A stretch of DNA of 64,000 nt from Kalaharituber pfeilii (Eukaryota > Ascomycota > Pezizomycetes > Pezizales > Pezizaceae). Of this stretch, positions 48,643-62,734 are shown in pieces; position 1 is the first letter of the stretch, and every line of letters begins with the position of its first letter. A program made the position numbers and the translations under genes. The notes beneath the pieces are model-generated. The model made no database searches, was not told where the DNA came from, and was given only the letters and a program-made list of their open reading frames with translations. The DNA is taken from positions 62,001-126,000 of the forward strand of contig WHUZ01000068.1 in assembly GCA_015179045.1 (NCBI GenBank), written 5' to 3'.

Positions 48643-51185
48643 GTTGAGGTGTATTAGTGGGCACATAGCACTGGAATGTAGGTCTTGAGTCGTCGCAACA
48701 CCTTCCCCGCCTTTCTTCCCAATATAGGTACGTAAGAATGTGCAATCGATGTCGAGACAATCACATACGCTGTTATCTCCACATTAGTGATTGCTGGCTG
48801 TGCCTAACCCCTAGGGTGGATTTTCGAGGTCACAGTGGTAACACTGATAACTGGATACAATCAAAAATTCATAGCAAACTAATCCCTGGGATTGAAGTTA
48901 GTTTAACTATTTAATTGCTAACAATATGCAGAAATTTTCTAAGCAGATACCGGCTAAGAAGAGTCAAAAACTCACTATGCGAAGCTTTTCAAACTCCCGG
49001 ACGCACCAATAACACTTGCTGAAATTGCGAGTTGCAAGAAGCTCACTGGAACAGTGAGTTGTTCGCAGGAGTAGGCGGAGGATGCCCGTAGTCCGCGACA
49101 ATCTGTCCAGGGGCTGGATGCAAACCACCTGGTGCGCGTTCCACATGGAGCCCACCAGCCGCATGGCGGTGTTGGCCTAGCTGGCTCTGGGCGCAAAGCA
49201 TCCTGCGTGATGCTTACACAGCACCCCTCGTGCCTCTTCGCCTGTATCCATCCTCACGGTGAGCGAAAACGGTTTCTGCGTGTACGCGCCATCATTTATG
49301 CATTCAGGACGTCGGACTTCGACACCCCCGTGGCAAAATTGAAGATGAACCTCATAGCTTCCCGTCACATGGACGTGCCAATGGAACCTATAATTTAGCA
49401 TTTATGAACTTTGGTAAGGATAAAATTAATTTTCGAGAGATTTCCCCATGAATTTTGCTGAGCCTCGTTATCTTGAATGTTAGATTCACCTCCAGAATTT
49501 TCCTACAAGGGTGTCCATTTCCATTCTTGCATTCCCCAAACACGGAAATCTCCGATGAAGATTGAAATTTGGAGACTGGCGGTGGCAATAGTGTGCTTTG
49601 TGCTTCCCATCTCCTTCTGCGATTGCTTTCGCAATTCTCTGCATGCGCTGGAAATCGCTGGAATGCTTCCGGCTTTAATTGCTCCATAGATGATGCACTC
49701 TCACTCAGTTCCTGTTTCGTTCTCTATTTCACCCCTGCATACGGGCTTCGCCGCGTCATATTAGCTCCCAGTGCAAAGCTTTCATGTAGTGTGCCAGTAC
49801 CTCCTCTATCCAGTGTGGTGCGTGTCAAAATCGCTGGATTGTGTTCTTTCCAATTCAACAACCTAGGCCTTGCTGGTCTGCAGATCTGTGGTAAGGCTGG
49901 TGCAAGAAGTTCACGCGAGCCTCTTGGATCATTTCGTCATGCTATCCAGTGTTCGGTGCTATCAAATTCGAAAGCATTTTAATTAGTGCATCTTGACGGA
50001 CAAACGGCAGCAATTACCTCCATAACACGCAGGCAGACAGGAGATGCAATTTTTTTGCAGCTTTATCCCGATGCACATACCTAGCGTCCCCTCGAAACCA
50101 ACATTTGATATTTATGTTTTTTTCAACCTAAAATATGCAACCCCAAGTTCGCTAAAAAAATACCAGAGACACCGAGTCCTATTTTTTGGGCAGCACAATT
50201 CCTTCCTGCAATATGTCCTCTTGGTTTTTCCGGATCTCTCAGTTGAATCCTCGACTCCCTGGTGTTCTGAGTTAGCCATGTTGGAAGACGGTTACGCACT
50301 ATACATACCAGTTAGCAGCACTGAAGTGAACGCACGAATGTTTGAATTGCCATACTCCATCTTTTTAGGTGGCCCAAGGACAATTTATCCCTCTCGTACC
50401 TGCCCAATATTTCGGGTTAGTGATTCTGTTGGTACACCTCATTCGGGCATGATGCTTTAGTTTCTGGACCCGTCGTTGTATTTTATAATCGATTTTGTCA
50501 ATACCTGCAAATGGGGGCAGTATCGCATCAGCCATAATCCTGTCACGCATTTTTAACGAATGCCAATGATTTCCAAGATTATCAATGTCGGTACATACCA
50601 GTCCGCTGCGTTCACGAGCTTACTTCCTCAACCTCCCCTCTTCTCCTGTTGACACCCCAAAGCCAACGGCGATTATTCAGTAACGTTCCATATTCTCACA
50701 TAATACATAAACAGCCGCATAGTTAATGAAGTTCTCTTTTCGACTCGTTAAATATCTGCTCTCCTTAGCTCGTCTGCTTTGGTTGCCCTTCGGTAGGGAA
50801 GCTGATATCTTCGTGCAGCGAGAAATTACATCAGCATCCTGGGAGGTCCGGAATATAAACGGTTTGTAGTCCTGGTTATCAACACTTTGGAGTCATTGAA
50901 TCCTTCAATTCGTGGAAATGGCACTGCATTCATCCCGGCTTCACAAAGATTTTTTTTTGCTCCTCGAGTGCTGTTCTTCCGCTTTTGGTCGACTGTCATC
51001 ATCGCATTTGTTGACTCCATGAAAGGTCGTTGTCCTATCGGTGGTCGCCATGTCATAAGAGGTCAAAATACCCTGCTGCTCTGTACTCTATTTCGTGCTT
51101 TTCTGAGACGCTTCGCTGCTGGGATTGTGGGGGATTGTTTTGAAATGTATCGGCATGGTATCGAGTGAAAAACGAAATGAAGAGG

Positions 51186-51240
51186 TTTTTTTTTTTTTTT
51201 AATATCATCTCTCGCGTGCCGCCCTGTGGGCTGTGGCGAG
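51186..51240 (-). mobile_element. Short LINE tail, family 1
   Basis: Flanked by perfect AATGAAGAGG at 51176-51185 and 51241-51250. The insert is a T run followed by the reverse complement of the family 1 tail (GCCGCCCTGTGGGCTGTGGC). Confidence 0.85.
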
Positions 51241-52262
51241 AATGAAGAGGATGAATAGGAATCTGAGCAAATGGAACCTTGAATGGGTGAATCGTCCTGT
51301 GACGGTCGTTCGCTCATTTCGGTTATCACTACATTGTTAGTTCCTGCACCTATGCCCAACCCCGGAATTATAACCACTTACCCATAGCTAGTCTCTTACC
51401 GACAGACTCGCGCGCGTTCTGTCTGCGGTAGCCTTCCAGCATCCTTCCCCATTGTATTAGGGTCTCGCCTCATGGTATGGTGAATGTCAGCCTCGGACAA
51501 GCTCTCCCGACGCATAAATTGTAATCGTGTTTTCCACAGAAGGTCATTACTAATCCTCTAGTGACAACGCTACAGTGTCCGGTGCGGTATCGTTGGGTCA
51601 TCCTGACCATTCCTCTGCCTTTCCTCGATCGTAGGAGTGCACATGGAGGTCTCCCGTTTCGTTAGGCGGCTCTCTCGTGGACTCCGATCGTCGTGCTTTT
51701 TCTGTCAGCACTACCTTTTTCCATAGCATACACACACCTCAAGCTCCCTTTTTTCCAACACGGGAAAGATATATTTTCCTTGGAGAGGGCTTACCTTTGT
51801 TGAAAAATTTTAGGGAAGGCAAAAAAAAGTACTTCATCCTTTCCAAGGCCAGGGAACCCAAACGATGCAGATTTTGGCACTTGCATAGTGAGGGGGGGAG
51901 GGGGTAAGCAATACTCCTGGGCTCAGGTGCGCCCTCAACCTCGGCTGCCTGCACGCCAAAAACTGTAAAACGGAGTGTTTATAGTGACTCTTCCCTATGG
52001 CTGGTCACAACACGTTCATCTTGTTGCGATACACGTAGGTAGGTTGTTTATATGCCGCAAATGTAGCCTGTAAACGCCAGGGGAGATGGCGTACGGCCAT
52101 CCCTGATGTGTCCTCGGAGGAGAGGCACTGGTGCCTTTCAATGCAGCCCAGCGAATTCAAATATCACGTGGGGAAATTCCCGTTAGCCTTTAGACACGCA
52201 ATGCCCCTTGCTGAGCACCGGAGCCCATGACCCTTTTTTCCCTCCTTTTGACAAAGTATTGG

Positions 52263-52330
52263 GCCCTGCCATGGCGAAAAGCTGCAAGCGTGGTTACGTG
52301 AAATAGGAAAAAAAAAAAGAAAAAAAAAAA
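52263..52330 (+). mobile_element. Short LINE tail, family 2b
   Basis: Flanked by AAAGTATTGG at 52253-52262 and 52331-52340. The insert reads GCCCTGCCATGGCGAAAAGC and TGCAAGCGTGGTTACGTG, then A-rich. It matches the reverse complement of the tail at 59909-60003. Confidence 0.8.
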
Positions 52331-52471
52331 AAAGTATTGGTCTCGATGCTGTTAACTAGCTGAGCCTCCTGGATGGAAAATTGTTGCTGTCCGATATCAC
52401 TATACGCTGTAAATTTCCGACTAACATAGACAACTAGTCAGTTACAATGGTGCATCGAATTGCAATACTCA

Positions 52472-52654
52472 CTATACCTCTTCATCCGGGAAGAGTTTTC
52501 CAATTTCGTCCGCCAGTGTAAGCCACAGTCTCAGGGTTTTCACAAAGCCTCTGCGAACAAAATGACAAGCAACGAGCGTAAGGGAACTTCCCCAGTTATA
52601 CACAAAGACTCCACTCACAGCACCTCCAATCACCCAATAAGCAACTTCCTCCAT
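52472..52654 (-). CDS. Small membrane-protein-like frame, unrecognised
   Basis: A 60-codon minus-strand frame starts MEEVAYWVIGGAVSGVFVYN and ends DEIGKLFPDEEV. A hydrophobic N-terminal segment is followed by a basic, then an acidic end, so composition is protein-like. Another frame upstream on the same strand (52686-52970, with a hydrophobic C-terminus) could be an additional exon, but I cannot show a splice. Function unknown; it may be spurious. Confidence 0.22.
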   Translation of the reverse strand: MEEVAYWVIGGAVSGVFVYNWGSSLTLVACHFVRRGFVKTLRLWLTLADEIGKLFPDEEV

Positions 52655-55011
52655 GCAAACATGTCACCGGATTCCCCCCTGCACGTCAGCCTTGATAAAC
52701 CAAAACCAGACCAATAAACAAATCACATGGAAACACAAGAAAGAGAAACACAACTGCAATAGGATAGGCCCCTGCCCTGCCTCTACTCAGATCAAGTTTG
52801 TGGACAGTAGGGCAACACTCTGCCATTAGATCCTTTTCGTTCTCATTGTGCAAAAGAAGAAAAAGAAAACCCTCTAAAGGAACAACAAAGTTCACTGCAT
52901 GCGTCCTGAATCTGCTAGATGGACGCTGCATTTCATCTCTCGCATCTGGAATGTATAAATTAGAGTACACAAATAGAACCTCAAGACAATCACTGTAATA
53001 AAGCTACTCCATATGACCAGTGACAGAAAATGAGACTGTGAAGCACATAGTAATTTGAGAATCAGGCCGGGGTTGAGCCTGGCTGTTCCAACTGGCTGTT
53101 CCAGCCCCGATCGTGCACCCACAATACTAAGAGCGGGAAAGGACATATTTGAGTCACAAAGAACTAATGGTCAGCTGTAGACTGAATGTAAATTCCGGCT
53201 CATAATCACAAGAACGCACGCGTCGTAAAATATTGTACGAAAGCACTATTCCACGCAAGAAGACTTTTACAATGGACCTGATAACGAGACCACTTCGCTT
53301 GAACCCTTATCAGTATTATGGGAAATAGAATTAATTGTGGCTTCGTGGACGCAGAGGAATTCAAGATTAGTTTGCGTAACCCAACCCGCATTCGTGCCAG
53401 CGTTAGGTTTAATCTAACCGGGAGTACATGGACCTAACCTCACAGTTTTCAACCGGCGAGCAGTTTGTTGGACGAGACAGGGATCACAGCTGTGCGAGAG
53501 GAGTACTGACGTACTGAGGTGCCATGTACTTGATACACCAAGGCAACAATCAGAAAGGTATGGCCCTACTAGGTCATTCGATGGAAACTTGGTTCTAAGC
53601 CCAAACTCAAGCCAATCTGAAAATGCTCGGACCCACCGGGACAAAATAGGTGGATAAGGTGGAAGCGTGTTGCTGAAAGTCTGTTGGTGAAAGTGTGTCT
53701 GCATGAATGCAGTCCATGCTCGCATCCATTGCGTGATTGGGAGCGGGAAGCCAAAAGCAACGAATGCTTAGCATGGTGTAGACGTGGTAATAGTGACCTG
53801 GTTGGATGGAACGCAGGACGGGAGAACACTATGTTCAAGTACACCATGTGCGTGTACACCGGAAGACATAAGAATGGCTTCGAGCTTGGGCTGGCACTTT
53901 CGAAACCGGATTTGCGAAATCAAGTTTGAAGCCGAGCTCGGATGATGAGCAGGAAGGGCGAAAGGTGTGCATGGAGATGATAGGAGAAGTAGACGATCAA
54001 TGTGAGTGTAGAGCGGAACGGAATGTAGGTGGTGTATTGGTACTGAGTAAAGTTCTGCTTTCCTCGAGGTGAAAACCACAGCCAAGAACAACTGCACTTT
54101 TCGAAACTTGAGAGATGGGTTCGCGTAGCGGGATGGTTAGCAGTGGCATTCTGTTTCTGTTTGGAGATCCCCCTTGTGCGAGAGCGAAGACAAGATGAAG
54201 TGGTCATTTTGCTGTAACGTATGTGCTTTCGATTGTTACGAGTTGTTGAGAAGAACAAACCTCAAGGTGGGTTGAAATGGATCAGAGTTGATAGATGAGA
54301 GGTGCTCGAACGGCAATTTGAAAAAAAAAAAAAAATAAACGGTTCGCAGGGAAAGGCTCATTCAGACGGTATTTCGAGCTTACCGTAACTCTAGTCTCAT
54401 GAGACTACCGTAACTCCCAAAATGGCCTGTCGCCTCTAAATTAATGACCTCAAGGGAATCGCACCCCTCTCCCTACAGACAGCATTCCTGTTAATGACCT
54501 CTAGATTTTTTGCCCACTTAGTATCACTGTTTGTATCAAAGTCAACTTGCTACCACCTCCACACATGAACAAACGCAAGCAGGGATATTCATTTCCCTGC
54601 AGTCCACACATGTTCATTCCCTACCTCCTTCCCCAGGCGCTCTCTAGGTATATACACATGCATCGTGCGGATCCAGCAGCACTTAGTCGTGATTGAAACC
54701 TTGTCGCAACACATATTGTTGTATTGTTGTAGTCTTGTAATTGTCCCGCAGCACATGCGATTGAAATTTTCCCACAACCTCCATCTCTAGCCGAGTAGAT
54801 CCATTCTTAAAACATATTCAATTATTTTACGGCCTTCGCAGCCAGTCCAGTCCACCTTGTTCTGGGAGGAGCAATCGGGGCTGGCCTTGGTTTAAAGTAC
54901 GCAAAGTACGGGCAGCATCGTATCAAAAAATACTCAAATCAAATGGAGGGCTACTCTAGCCCTGTGTTGGCCACATCATCAATTAAACAAGCATAACTTG
55001 CCAGGATCATT

Positions 55012-55050
55012 CCTCGCCATAGCCTGTCAGGCGGCACGCGAGTAATGAAA

Positions 55051-55079
<29 letters not shown>
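55012..55079 (+). mobile_element. Short LINE tail, family 1
   Basis: Perfect 14-bp target duplications TTGCCAGGATCATT at 54998-55011 and 55080-55093. The insert is CATAGCCTGTCAGGCGGCAC, GCGAGTAATGAAAT and a long A run. The tail hairpin is GCCT-gtc-AGGC where others have GCCC-nnn-GGGC. Confidence 0.9.
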
Positions 55080-55082
<3 letters not shown>

Positions 55083-57470
55083 CCAGGATCATTGCCCAGG
55101 TAAACGCAGACGATCAAGCGATTTGAGTAGCCAACGACTTCACCGTCCGGCTTGTGATACCGGCAATCCTGTTGTTTTCTAGTCACTCTTTCCTGTTTCG
55201 GCGAGCTGTAGCTTATTACCGGTATGCAAGGCGTTTTCTTATTGTAGATTGTTAAGGCAAAGGGCCAGGGTACGGGGAGCTCCGACTTCGTATAAATCTA
55301 ACTATAATATTGAAGTAGTTTATAAAAGTATACATGCTACAAACTGCTGACAGTGCTCTTCAGCAAAGGATTTGTAGAGGTAGCGCTCCTAGAGGCAAAT
55401 GTGACAGAACCCTACAATAATAATAATAGTGATGATGAACATTTTCTGTCACTCTGTTCTCCTTTTGAACGCATGAATGCGACAAAACCGATCAATGCAA
55501 GAGTAGATCAAATTCCTAACTTGTAATTAGTCTCGCTTACGGTGCGGGCTCCTAACAGGCAGTCGCTAATAAAGCTAGGTTGCAACCAATATCGTATAAC
55601 TGGAGAACATCAGAAATGGTGGTGAGTTCCAAGTACTTCCTAAATTTGATTAGCTCTGCATACCCTTGCTTAGTGCCGGGATGATCGGATGACAAAGTGC
55701 GAACGACACAGCATGTGCACGAATCATCCTCCTCTTTTCCTCTCTCGATTCTCAAAGGATCCTAGAACGTTGAGTCACATAGTACAGAAAATTGGCTATT
55801 AAGCTCATTGCGTAACCACACTTCATTGAAGAGGAAGAAGTTGAAATTTTCCCGGAATTCTCGTCAGGGGGTACAGACCAGTACCCTGTCCTGGACAGTA
55901 TATTGTTCAAGATAATAACCAATCAGGACAAGTACACAGAAAGGATGGTGCAGTCAGCGAAAACCTGATCAATAACCTGAGCGCGTACGTGTTTCTCCCA
56001 AGGGTGGACGTGTTGGCGTCGCGAACGTGTAAATGAATAAGGCAATTATTGGGCATTAATAAAAGCCTGCGTCAGCACGAATAATATGCACAGGCAAGCA
56101 AGCATGCAACATTAGTAGGATTTATTCCTTGGAATTTGTTATTGGTTACCAGCGTACAGGGTACGTGTGGGTCTGGTATGCAAAATAGGGGCCATTTCAC
56201 TTTCCAGAGTTCTTGTCCTATTATAGTGAACGTAGCAAGCTCGTCATCTCTCATACTCTTTCAATAGATACAGGTTCCCGGTGTTACAAAGACCTCTCCC
56301 AAGCTTCCGTTCTGAGGCTACCTACTCATACCACCCTCCCTCAAATAAGCGCAAGACTCTCGAGCATTCTTCACAACATTATATACAGTATTCCAACTCA
56401 GAAGTGATATTTATGAAGAGACAACCGCAGCAAGGATCCTCCCACTCTTCCACTTGTCCTCCAGAATAGCCTCATCTAACCATGAACAGTTGGGTACACT
56501 CTCTGTTTCAACTATCTTCTCTCTATCTTTCCTACGTTAACCATGAATTCTGACAGCTGAAGATGATACAGATTCCAAAGGAAATAACGAAAAATAGGAC
56601 CGTATATTCAGAGCCGGAGAATAGGAACCGACAGCGTTCTGGACGAACGCAGCAGGAAACTCGGTGTTGATGTGAGGTATTGCTCCCCCTCCCCCTCCAA
56701 CCCTAACACCCCCCCCCCCCCCCAAGACCCTCACTTTCTTAAGAAGCCAGCAATTATTAACGGGTCGATGGAGAGCTCTTCCAGTGGCATAGTATCCGGG
56801 ACGACGAAATTGAAGATGCAAACAATTGGCAGAAGAGAAACGAGACTAACCATATACCAACCCTGATTGCCAATGCCAATATTTTCATTTGGAAACCATC
56901 CTCCGTTTTCTCATAAAATCTCTAATTAACATTAAACTTTGACCACAGAAATGGGGCAGTCACAGGAGGGCTCTGACATCGCATCAACCGATGGACCTAT
57001 GATTGACGGACATTGACCCATGGCGAACGGTTCCCAAAACTCAACTCCGCGCCAACGCTCCCCATCGTGCTCGAGCTCACAATCAACGAACCTATGACTT
57101 GTATTACCCCCAGCACCGGCGTCAATTACACCCAGAGCTAGGTTACTCAGTCGGGTCACCATTATGGACATTGAGGTTGCCTCTTGCGACATATCCACAG
57201 CTGCAGAGTCGACTATTTGGGGTACTATCGCACATGAGGACATATGATCATGAGTAAATGACTGCACAGGACGGGTACTCGACAGCCTTAATGGTGACCA
57301 TGGTGCGTCGTCGGCCCTCTCGCTGAGGTAGCGTCTCATGGCTGCTCGACAGAGCGTTAATTGTTCCTTCACACAAGCTCATCTCATAACGTTAGCAATT
57401 TACTTTTTGATAAAAGTTCTCTGATTTATAGGGCGTGCAAGATTCCGGTCATATCCAACAGTTGCCGCAA

Positions 57471-57501
<31 letters not shown>

Positions 57502-57546
57502 GGTTCACATAACCCCGCATACAAGCAACATGCCTTTGGCAGGGAG
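57471..57546 (-). mobile_element. Short LINE tail, family 2
   Basis: Flanked by TGCCGCAA at 57463-57470 and 57547-57554. A T run is followed by CACATAACCCCGCATACAAG and a diverged end. Confidence 0.75.
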
Positions 57547-59905
57547 TGCCGCAAGCCTGATCAACAAGTTTCCATGACACAACAGAAAAAAACGCTATAT
57601 AGACTTTTTTGGTGCCCTGGGACATTTATGCTTAACTACATACCCTTCTCATTCTGTGTACATATCTATACATTTCTTGATGATAGGAGTTGACATGCAC
57701 ATTGGACCGCCGCCGAATAAGTGCTTGTGGTGGTGGAGGAAGCGGCTGGGATCGCGAGTGGCCTAGTTTGGATTCTTATTTAGCTTTCATGCAGTCCTGA
57801 ATTTTATGTAGATATCATAACTACATAGTCTCTGTTACGGGGTCATCCCATAACTAGATGTTGGCAGATTGCTTGAATACATACCTGTGGTTGGAGGCAT
57901 TATTTCTCCAATTGAATGAGATGTCAGTCGTTTTACTGTACAACCAAAGCTGGTGAACGGGTTGCTGCTGGTGACAGGAGCGCCTATACACAGGCAGCGG
58001 AAAAGTAGTTCTGGGTCTTATGGGTCTCCTGTAATCGTATCTCTTGTTTTTAGTGCAACGAGGTAAATTGTCGTCAATGGGTATAGCTTATAAAGAAGAA
58101 AGTAAGTTTATTTGCTACTTCCGATTGACTGCCCTGCTTGCACACAACAGGATGAGCATTTAACTGCACCTGGAGCGTTGTCATATCTTATATCCATCAA
58201 CATTCCGCTGGTCAAGACGCTCGAGCCTCCTGTACCGTGTCTTCTGCCAGTCGAAGATCTAGCAAAATGTGCCTCTGGAGAGTTCGAATTCCATTCACAC
58301 AGTCCCGCAATTCTGTGAGAGAGTCAATCCCCTCTTGAGATGGAGACAGCACTGAGAGTATAATGAACCGCACCCACAAAACCCCCGCGTGCACAGATCC
58401 CGCTCCTGTATGCACTGCGCACACCCATCAGCTTTCGGGACTCATCTGAGCCCTGCCATGGCATTCTTGTCATACCGTTGATCAGCCATTCTAAGCGCAT
58501 TTACCGCTTCAGCTGATGCGAAGGTGATTGCGGGTGACCTCCATGCAAGGTTGACCTTCAACTTGAATTGTGGCACGGATAGCCTCATCGTGATGGCAGC
58601 CTCTCGTAATAGTGAATGTTGTATCCGTGGGTTTTTTTTCCCCTTCAGAAAAAAAAGGTTACTACCTCAAAGGTAGGGAGACGGGGCAGTTGAAAAGCAG
58701 GTTTAGATGAAGTGACTATGGATTGGGAGTAATTTTTGAAATTGAAATTGAGAACACTATCATGGCTCATCTCTGGGCACTAGTCGGTTTGGAGCAGTAG
58801 CTATAATGACGCTAGGTTAGCCCCTACCACTGGAGGCTCTCTCATGTGGAAAACCTCTCCTTGTTGAGCGGCCCAATAGCATTTCTACCACAAGATTCTT
58901 TTTATGATCTTATACACGGTACAGTGGGAAACTCCGTCAAGTACTGATTGAACCGAGCACAACTTAACGATTGGCCAAGCAGAGCTTCAGCGGGCCTAAA
59001 TGAACCTTCAGTAGCGATGTATCTGTGCGGATCTTCATTGTGGCTGAACCAAAATCTGGTAGTATTTCCACACGATTCGGAATTTGGCTTGTGTTTTTCC
59101 ACTGGCACCAAAGTTACCATTTTACGACGCACATAAGAGTCCGGATATAGTCAATATGCTGAATATTGAGCTAGCTTAAACTCTACATCTCTGCATGCCA
59201 CCAGCCCTCGCACAGGACGGTATGTGGTATGTATGGCCATAAACCTCTTCTCACACTCTGGCGAGATAAATTCTTCGATTTCTTCCGTTGAACTCTCAGA
59301 TTGCTTCCTCCCCAGCCACTTGGGTTTTCCTCTTTAATCCACTCAAATATAAGGATCTCCGCCACCGGACTGTATTGATCATTCAAAAGGTGTCCAGGAC
59401 TGTATTACATTTAACCAGCTTGACTCCCTGACGCCCTGCTAGGCGCAAAACTCCCCATTTTTAGGACCGTTGAAATTGCTTGTCCCCTCATGCCCAGATG
59501 GAGTTGAGTCCGGCCGCAAGCAAGGTTCACCCTGGCTGCCATGCAAAGCATGAAGCCCAGTGCTCCTGGTTGAGCTAAAGTGTTAATCGATAAAAAGTAA
59601 TGAAGTATGTCTCAGCAAGAAGCTCAATTTTGCACTACAGCTGGAGGGGTCCTGAATGGGTGATCTCACCCTACTTCGGGCCGGATAAGCCTCGCATGGA
59701 GTCTCCATACTCGTTCCACGAACTAATGACACTAAGTATTCGTGGGGCGACGATAGTGCATCGCTGTACCACGCCAGTACTACTTGAAGTGCTCCAATCA
59801 TTGACGAAATAGCTGATTGGTGAGGATCTGTCGGTAACTACAGTATTTCGTGACTGGACATAGCATGTAGACACCTATACGCTGCTACCAGCCAGCGCCC
59901 CGTCG

Positions 59906-59908
<3 letters not shown>

Positions 59909-59965
<57 letters not shown>

Positions 59966-60003
59966 TTCATGTAACCCCGCTTGCAGCTATTCGCCATGGC
60001 AGG
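59909..60003 (-). mobile_element. LINE tail, family 2b, with about 55-bp T run
   Basis: A long T run, then TTTCATGTAACCCCGCTTGC and AGCTATTCGCCATGGCAGG. The target duplication is not clear. The very long homopolymer suggests a young insertion. Confidence 0.65.
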
Positions 60004-62734
60004 GCAACACTGCCAGATGAGGTATGGCAACTTTGCAATTAATTCATTATTTGATGCGTGTACTAAGAGCATGACCCTCCAGTATTGCAAGCTTCACTTC
60101 ATTTGACGCTCATGAGAAGACATTCCCCCTATTCGAGGGCCAGTATACCTATCGACACTTCAAAAAAGAAAAAAAAATTGGAAGGAAAACTATGAAAGCT
60201 AGAGAAAACCGTTGCGAAACCCTCAAGAAAGCAAATTTCTTTTTTTTGTGACATAAAGAAACTATGGAGGTGGAAGAAGTATATCTCTACGTGGTGGTTC
60301 TAAAGAGGCAGTGACTTAGCAGGAAATACCACGAGGTCTTTGCTTGTGCATGCGGGCAGAAGCTGAATTCAAGGTACACATCGCCTACGTCACGACCGTC
60401 AGGCTGCGCAAGTATACATGACCAGATAAAGTGTTATGGTTGAATGATTCGTGCTCAGCTAGAGGTCCGGTGACCAAATTGCATAGTACTGGGATATCAG
60501 TCAATTACAGTATTGACCAGCCACAATAATGTTTCTGAAATGTGGGGGGAACCCATGACGAATATATGCCCAAATGCATCGATCCATACCAAAGTTTTAA
60601 CTCCACATATAGGTATTATAAATATACTTCCGATGAATATTAGTACTGGTTCATTTGATGTGATGGCAACAGTTGGGGCTTGCTCGGCAAACATGTTGCC
60701 ATAAATTCCCAATGTAAGTGTTTTCTGTTTTTCTTCTTCTCGGGGTTTATCTTGTCTCAACCCAAGCTACTTGGACACCCTTGAATTGTTACGCAAGTTT
60801 TTACAGATGACGTTTTTACCTATCAACTTTGAAGATATTTGCCAGGAGTCATAATTCAGGGGGGTACCGAAATGTCAGCTGCACTCTTTTGTTTCATATT
60901 CAATGGCCGGGGTGCGGGCGGTGCTAATGCAGAACGTACTGCAAGCAGTAAAGTGTTTATTTCATCTGGAATGTTTACGCCAGGGATGACCTTGTTCTAG
61001 CCTGGTTGCCGTGCTTACTGTAGTTATTTTCCCGCCCCAGGAACCAGGTACTTGGTTACATTTAAAGCTTTTTACTGCCTTTGTGAAGTCAACCCTTGTC
61101 ATGCCGGAGGAAATTGGCCCCTTGCAGACTGAGCCAGGATTTGATGGCAAGGGCCCCTGGTATTTTCTCAAAAGGAAATCTTCATGAAAAGGTGAGAGTG
61201 AACAAAGTAAGCTACCTCAGTGCGCTAACATGGTACCCACTTCAATGTTATTGCTGACATGGGAACGTCTAGACTAAGAGACCCTATACAGCTATCGGGA
61301 CCTCAGCCGGTGATAGTACAGAGAAGGATTAATCTCGGACCGAATCTGATGTCTCAAGTCAATTGAAACTATCTAATATACTGTTAACGTGAGTTTATAT
61401 AAACTCTTCCTTCAGAAATTGCCATCAAGATATTGTTTACATGAAAGTGTACATGCCAACAGCATATGTTGATGGATATATATAGGGTAGGATCTCGATG
61501 CAAGCATGTCCGATATAAGACTCATTCTGATATAAGGCTACGACCCAGATCGCCTTCGTACAAATTAAGAATAAATTGTATATAGGCAAGTTCTTAATTT
61601 AGTGGGCTTAAATAATCATGATCACTTCTTATATCAAGCAGGTGCCAGCCGATGTGGACACAATTGCGCCACCGTAGCGAGGCTGCTTACAAGCTGGAGT
61701 ACCCATATCAAAGGTAACATATCATACATCGCCTTTTATCGAAAGAAGCGGAAATTGAGGGCAGACAAAAGCATTGCCGATTGCAGGGCTCGGGAAATTG
61801 CAGTCAATTTTGGCCCTTCTCATCCCAGATGCGTGTAGCATCTTACCTTTTACAATTCTGTTCTCGACCCCTCCGTATAATAGGAATATATTGAAAATAA
61901 CAGTACAGGTCCCTGGTCAACGGTCTGGTGACATGCTTGCATCGAGTCTACCTAAAGCCGGTGCATATCACTTTGTGTATTCAGAGAGTCTTCAAGCTCG
62001 AATGGGAGAGGAGAGGAAGTTGGATGCTTTAGATATTGATGTGATAGCAAACTAGGTGGTTCCATATTCTTGTGCCATTGCGTATGTTGCGTATGCAACA
62101 GTGCATGTGTTCCTTATAATGCGATGCTACTGCACGTGCGCGGCCGCCAAGCCACTACCTTCGGCCCCAAACTTGTTCTCCGCCAACGCAACGTCCCCCC
62201 ATCATGTCTGGGTGCGAATGCCTCCGCGCCCCCGCACGAACGACCTCGAGATTCCCTCAGTCGCAATTCCGCCTCAGAGTGCCCTCACCACTGCTTCATG
62301 AAAATCTATAGAGAAAAGAGACATGTTCTATTGGGCTTGCTCGGTTGTCTAATTGGGAGTCTAGAGATCTGTCTACAAAGGTTGGTAGCTCGCTGAGTTG
62401 TTTTATACATTTTTCGTCCACTCAAATCCTGATTTTTCTGACATGAGGGGGATCCTGGATCCTCCCAATCTGGCAACTCCAAAGTTCCAATCCCGGGCTA
62501 TCTCAAACTCTCCTTTTTTGTGCTAGCCCTCTATTCTGGTGCGTGGAGCTAATGTCTCAGTCTCGTAAGCAGACACTGACCACTAATGTCTTATACTCCA
62601 CCCCGACCCTCTATCTATCCGTCACATACCACAATGTCTGACACCCGCCCTCCTCCTCCGCGGCCACCACTGCCTGAACTCTGCAAATGAAATTCGCAAC
62701 TACACCACCCCACAACCCCCCCACAACCCCCCCA

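Larger units (their letters stand above)
46352..52262. other. Gene-poor region; no convincing gene
   Basis: The longest frames have no recognisable family or splice structure: 46322-46552 plus (76 codons), 48975-49196 and 48964-49164 minus (in a GC-richer patch), 49569-49982 plus (137 codons) and 50044-50460 plus (138 codons). A purine-rich GGGAAA/GGAAAG microsatellite lies at 47880-47950. Only the LINE tails listed separately are secure. Confidence 0.4.
52655..62734. other. Gene-poor region with LINE tails; no convincing gene
   Basis: Nothing in this stretch is recognisable as a known protein. The longest frames are 56932-57372 minus (146 codons), 53920-54258 minus (112 codons), 62070-62396 plus (108 codons) and 61774-62055 plus (93 codons). 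A GATATAAG-rich motif near 61510-61545 resembles the ends of pogo-like transposons, but no partner end was found. An A-rich run lies at 54320-54336. Confidence 0.4.

Noticed and set aside
61486..61640. Possible pogo-type transposon end with GATATAAG repeats
   Set aside because: No convincing inverted partner end, target duplication or transposase frame found nearby.
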